Source: Thuidium tamariscinum
Lineage: Eukaryota > Streptophyta > Bryopsida > Hypnales > Thuidiaceae
DNA: 64,000 bases
Reading direction: 5' to 3'
Assembly (NCBI GenBank): GCA_947034885.2
Contig: OX344749.2
Coordinates: forward strand, 28,473,501 to 28,537,500
This document shows, one piece after another, positions 61,499-64,000 of this stretch. The translations under genes were made by a program, and so were the position numbers. Every line of letters starts with the position of its first letter. The first letter of the stretch is position 1. Below the pieces are notes generated by a model, which worked only from the letters and a program-made list of their open reading frames with translations, did not search any database and was not told the DNA's origin.

Positions 61499-62599
61499 AA
61501 ACTTAGAAATCTTTATACAAGTTTTCATTGCTATTTGAAGGAATTTCAAATTTAATTGGGTTTTTTTTTCTAGGTTTACTAATTTTGATCATATTTTGTA
61601 ATTATTATAATAACAAAAACTTCTAAAAAAGTAATAGAAATTCATCACATGGATAAACATGGTCCCATGTAATGAAGTATAAGATTAAAAATCAAGTATA
61701 AATAAAAAGGTTAAATTGTTTTAACAATGATGTTTGACCATATAGAAACAAAGAATGCAACTATTTATCCTTTTTGGTAATTTCCGAATGATGTTGAGGA
61801 CTAAAAATATCTTTTGAATGATAATAAAAAAAATGTAGAAACAAAGAATGTAACTATTTATCTAAGAATCTTAATTACTCTTGGTTCATTACTTTGGTGA
61901 TATGGCATACATTTCTATGGTTAACTCCTAAAGACCACAAGGTCATCAAGTAACTTCTACACCTATATTTGTAGAAATTTTAAAATGTGAACCTTACTAG
62001 CAATTAGTAAACAACAAAAGAACCATACATGATTTTTTGCATTAAATATATTGGTGCAATTAGATCAATAAATGATTGACTATTATTTTTGATCATAAAA
62101 TATTTTTTTTTCTACTCATAAAGATGATCTTAAAAAAACTACACATTAAAACTATGATGATATGTATTAAGGTCAATAAAATTGCACAATTTTTGAGGAA
62201 ATGCCATTGTTGGCAAGATTGATGAACAATGTTCAATTAGGTGGAACTTTATACATATGCTGAAATCATAACACTAAAATCAGTATGCTCCAAAGTGCTC
62301 CAAAAATTTGGTTGTTTATCCAGGGATTCTCATAAGAAAGCGGCATAAGGCTTCTTTCATTTAAATAATGGCAATCATCAAAATTATTCTAAACAAATGA
62401 GGAGTTATGCTTATTATAAGAGCTAGTCAAGAAAACAAGAACTATACTTACCTTGTTCTTTAGGGGTTATCCCTCCAAGAATTGATGAATGATTTTCAAG
62501 GAAAGTGCAAAAACAAAAAATATACCTTTTCATCCTTGAATCAAATAATTTTTACCCAATGATCTCAGTGATCTTGGCCTTCTATGGTTGATTAGGAAT
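61499..62599. other. AT-rich spacer with a short direct repeat
   Basis: AGAAACAAAGAATG followed by AACTATTTATC occurs at about 61743 and 61836. Otherwise nothing recognisable. Confidence 0.5.
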
Positions 62600-62838
62600 G
62601 GGCGGGGGTGAATTGGTCCACTCACTCGGCCACACCAAGTCATTCTGGGGGTGCAAGTAAAACTAAAAGCCCCTATTTTGTGCTCAATTAATTTTCCTAC
62701 TACACATCCCCAAGCTAATTTGGGGACCTCTGATTAAAAATATGAAATCAGAATTTGCAAATTTTATCATGCGTGGAGAACAAGAGATTTCACTGTTTTC
62801 CCAAGTGGCCGAGCAAGGGGGTCAGTTCACCCTGGCCT
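62600..62838 (+). mobile_element. Second copy of the GGGTGAACTGACCCC TIR element
   Basis: Terminal inverted repeats of about 30 bp: GGGGGTGAATTGGTCCACTC on the left and, on the minus strand, CAGGGTGAACTGACCCCCTT on the right, both followed by a CTCGGCCAC block. The reverse complement is collinear with 39076-39310 (GCAAATT..GATTTCATATTT, AATTAGCTTGGGG and AATAGGGGCTTTT blocks). The flanks TTAGGAATG and TTAGAATGA look like an imperfect target duplication. Confidence 0.68.
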
Positions 62839-62946
62839 TAGAATGAAGAAGAAAAGTGAAAAAATGGGTCATGAATGCATATTCTATATCCAGCATAATT
62901 TTCAAAGAGGTTCTTATTTTCAATGGAGTGGGAAATTGGAAATTGA

Positions 62947-63383
62947 GGTAATAGGTATAACAATACCTGCGTGACCAGAGGAATTGCAAGTTTGCAATAC
63001 TTCATTCGAGTAGAATTTCAGAATTGCCAGAACAGAAGAGGATCCACAATCAATTCTGCATTGACAAGGAATGAAAATGGAGATTGGAGGTATCTGCCCT
63101 TGGAAGTCATTGAATAGCAAGACCTTCTCAAGATCTATGAGCAGAAAAATACTCTCCTGTGTGAACTGAATCGATACAAGCTAAGCATCCAAATTCACAG
63201 TTCATAACATTCTTTCCAACTGCAAGCTGCCCAGACACACACCGAGGACATCAATGGACACATCACAGACCTGACCGAAAAACTCCACTCTTCTATCCGT
63301 GAAGATTTCAAGTCTGAAAGGTCAATCTCTGATTACGGTTCATCTGTGCCCTTTAACAACCTCAAAAGTAGCCGCATCAAATG
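62947..63383 (+). pseudogene. Coding-like stretch with two internal stops
   Basis: One frame stays open for 145 codons except for TAG at 63115-63117 and TAA at about 63205, ending with TGA at 63381-63383. Its translation is hydrophilic and helix-rich (KIYEQKNTLLCELNRYKLSI, TEDINGHITDLTEKLHSS). The preceding base pattern ttgaatag|caag could also be an acceptor, so part of it may be an exon of a gene that continues off the window. Family unknown; the opposite strand also has a 66-codon frame here. Confidence 0.35.
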
Positions 63384-64000
63384 AAAGATATTCAAACCTT
63401 CGCAAGGTTTGTACGGTGTCTCAACAGGATTGACAACTTTTCTTGCTCCTCAAAAGTTAAACTAAGGTACCACAACACAAAATTCCTGTTAGAATTAGTT
63501 GATATGCATGGCATTCATGACATTTAAGTAAAACTCAAAAACATGCTGGGTTCTTGTGACTTTTTAACAGTTTATGACTCAATACACATTGGAAATTGAG
63601 AAAATAACGGATTGAAATCCAAGGTATCTAAAATCTCCTATCAATACCACGTACACTTTAGAATATCCTGCACACTTGCCACACAATCAATGACCGTAGC
63701 ATCAAACGACGTCACAGTGAAAAGCTGGGACCTCAGGAGGTAAGATTAAAGAGGTTCGAACACAAAAACCATGCAAACACAATCGGGTGGAGTGAAATCC
63801 AGCGAAACGGAGGCGTGTTTCCGTCGCATTCAAATCCATATAAGTTTTGGGTTCTTCGATATGATACATCTTGTTGAAGGCAAAAGGATGTCAAGTCACT
63901 TCATGGGATGAATACCTGTAAGTATCTACAGATCTCCTGGGGCAGCCTTGTTGCGATGGCCTGTTTGGGTTCAACACTTAACTGTTGCTACTAATTAAGA
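63384..64000. other. Right-edge spacer
   Basis: No gene, RNA or repeat that I can support. Confidence 0.4.

Overview
The window is nuclear DNA of a land plant, most likely a moss. The evidence is spliceosomal genes with GT-AG introns of about 75 to 550 bp, plastid-targeted ferredoxin, plant-type Agenet and polyamine-transporter genes, compact GC-balanced genes separated by long AT-rich stretches, and a possible cilium-type protein at the left edge. I cannot name the species from sequence alone; a Physcomitrium-like moss would fit.

Layout. 1-2157: 3' part of a weakly supported + strand gene with an EF-hand-like segment and an FKPEL motif. 2872-4126 (-): two-exon membrane protein of the DUF7733 type. 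5.3-10.4 kb: AT-rich, no gene seen. 10858-14713 (+): complete ABCE1/RLI ribosome-recycling ATPase, 11 exons, 605 aa, with a telo-box and a site II element upstream. 16425-16623: near-perfect fold-back. 16980-19787: long leader carrying a 3x tandem duplication. 19788-25252 (+): Agenet/Tudor-like protein related to Arabidopsis G2484-1, 11 exons, about 887 aa. 26335-27849 (+): intronless polyamine/amino-acid permease of the PUT type. 28-34.8 kb: AT-rich with a TIR element and decayed coding sequence. 34812-38127 (-): oligopeptide transporter (OPT) pseudogene with several nonsense codons. 39076-39310: TIR element with an 11-bp target duplication. 40076-56252 (+): UTP20, the giant HEAT-repeat SSU-processome protein; I resolved 30 exons, about 2,932 aa. 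58959-59411 (+): plastid [2Fe-2S] ferredoxin precursor, 150 aa, intronless CDS. 60-64 kb: AT-rich, with repeats and a decayed coding-like stretch.

Genes together. ABCE1 (ribosome recycling) and UTP20 (40S biogenesis) both belong to ribosome metabolism. Both carry TTAGGGTTT (telo-box) near their 5' ends, which fits shared growth control, though they lie about 25 kb apart. The other genes are unrelated housekeeping functions, and no operon-like or biosynthetic cluster is visible. The less ordinary material is mobile and decayed DNA: three TIR element types, a fold-back, an OPT pseudogene, and decayed frames in which many stops could be C-to-T products of Gln codons. All exon maps were worked out by reading splice sites and phases by eye, with protein family assignments from memory; none was checked by database search.
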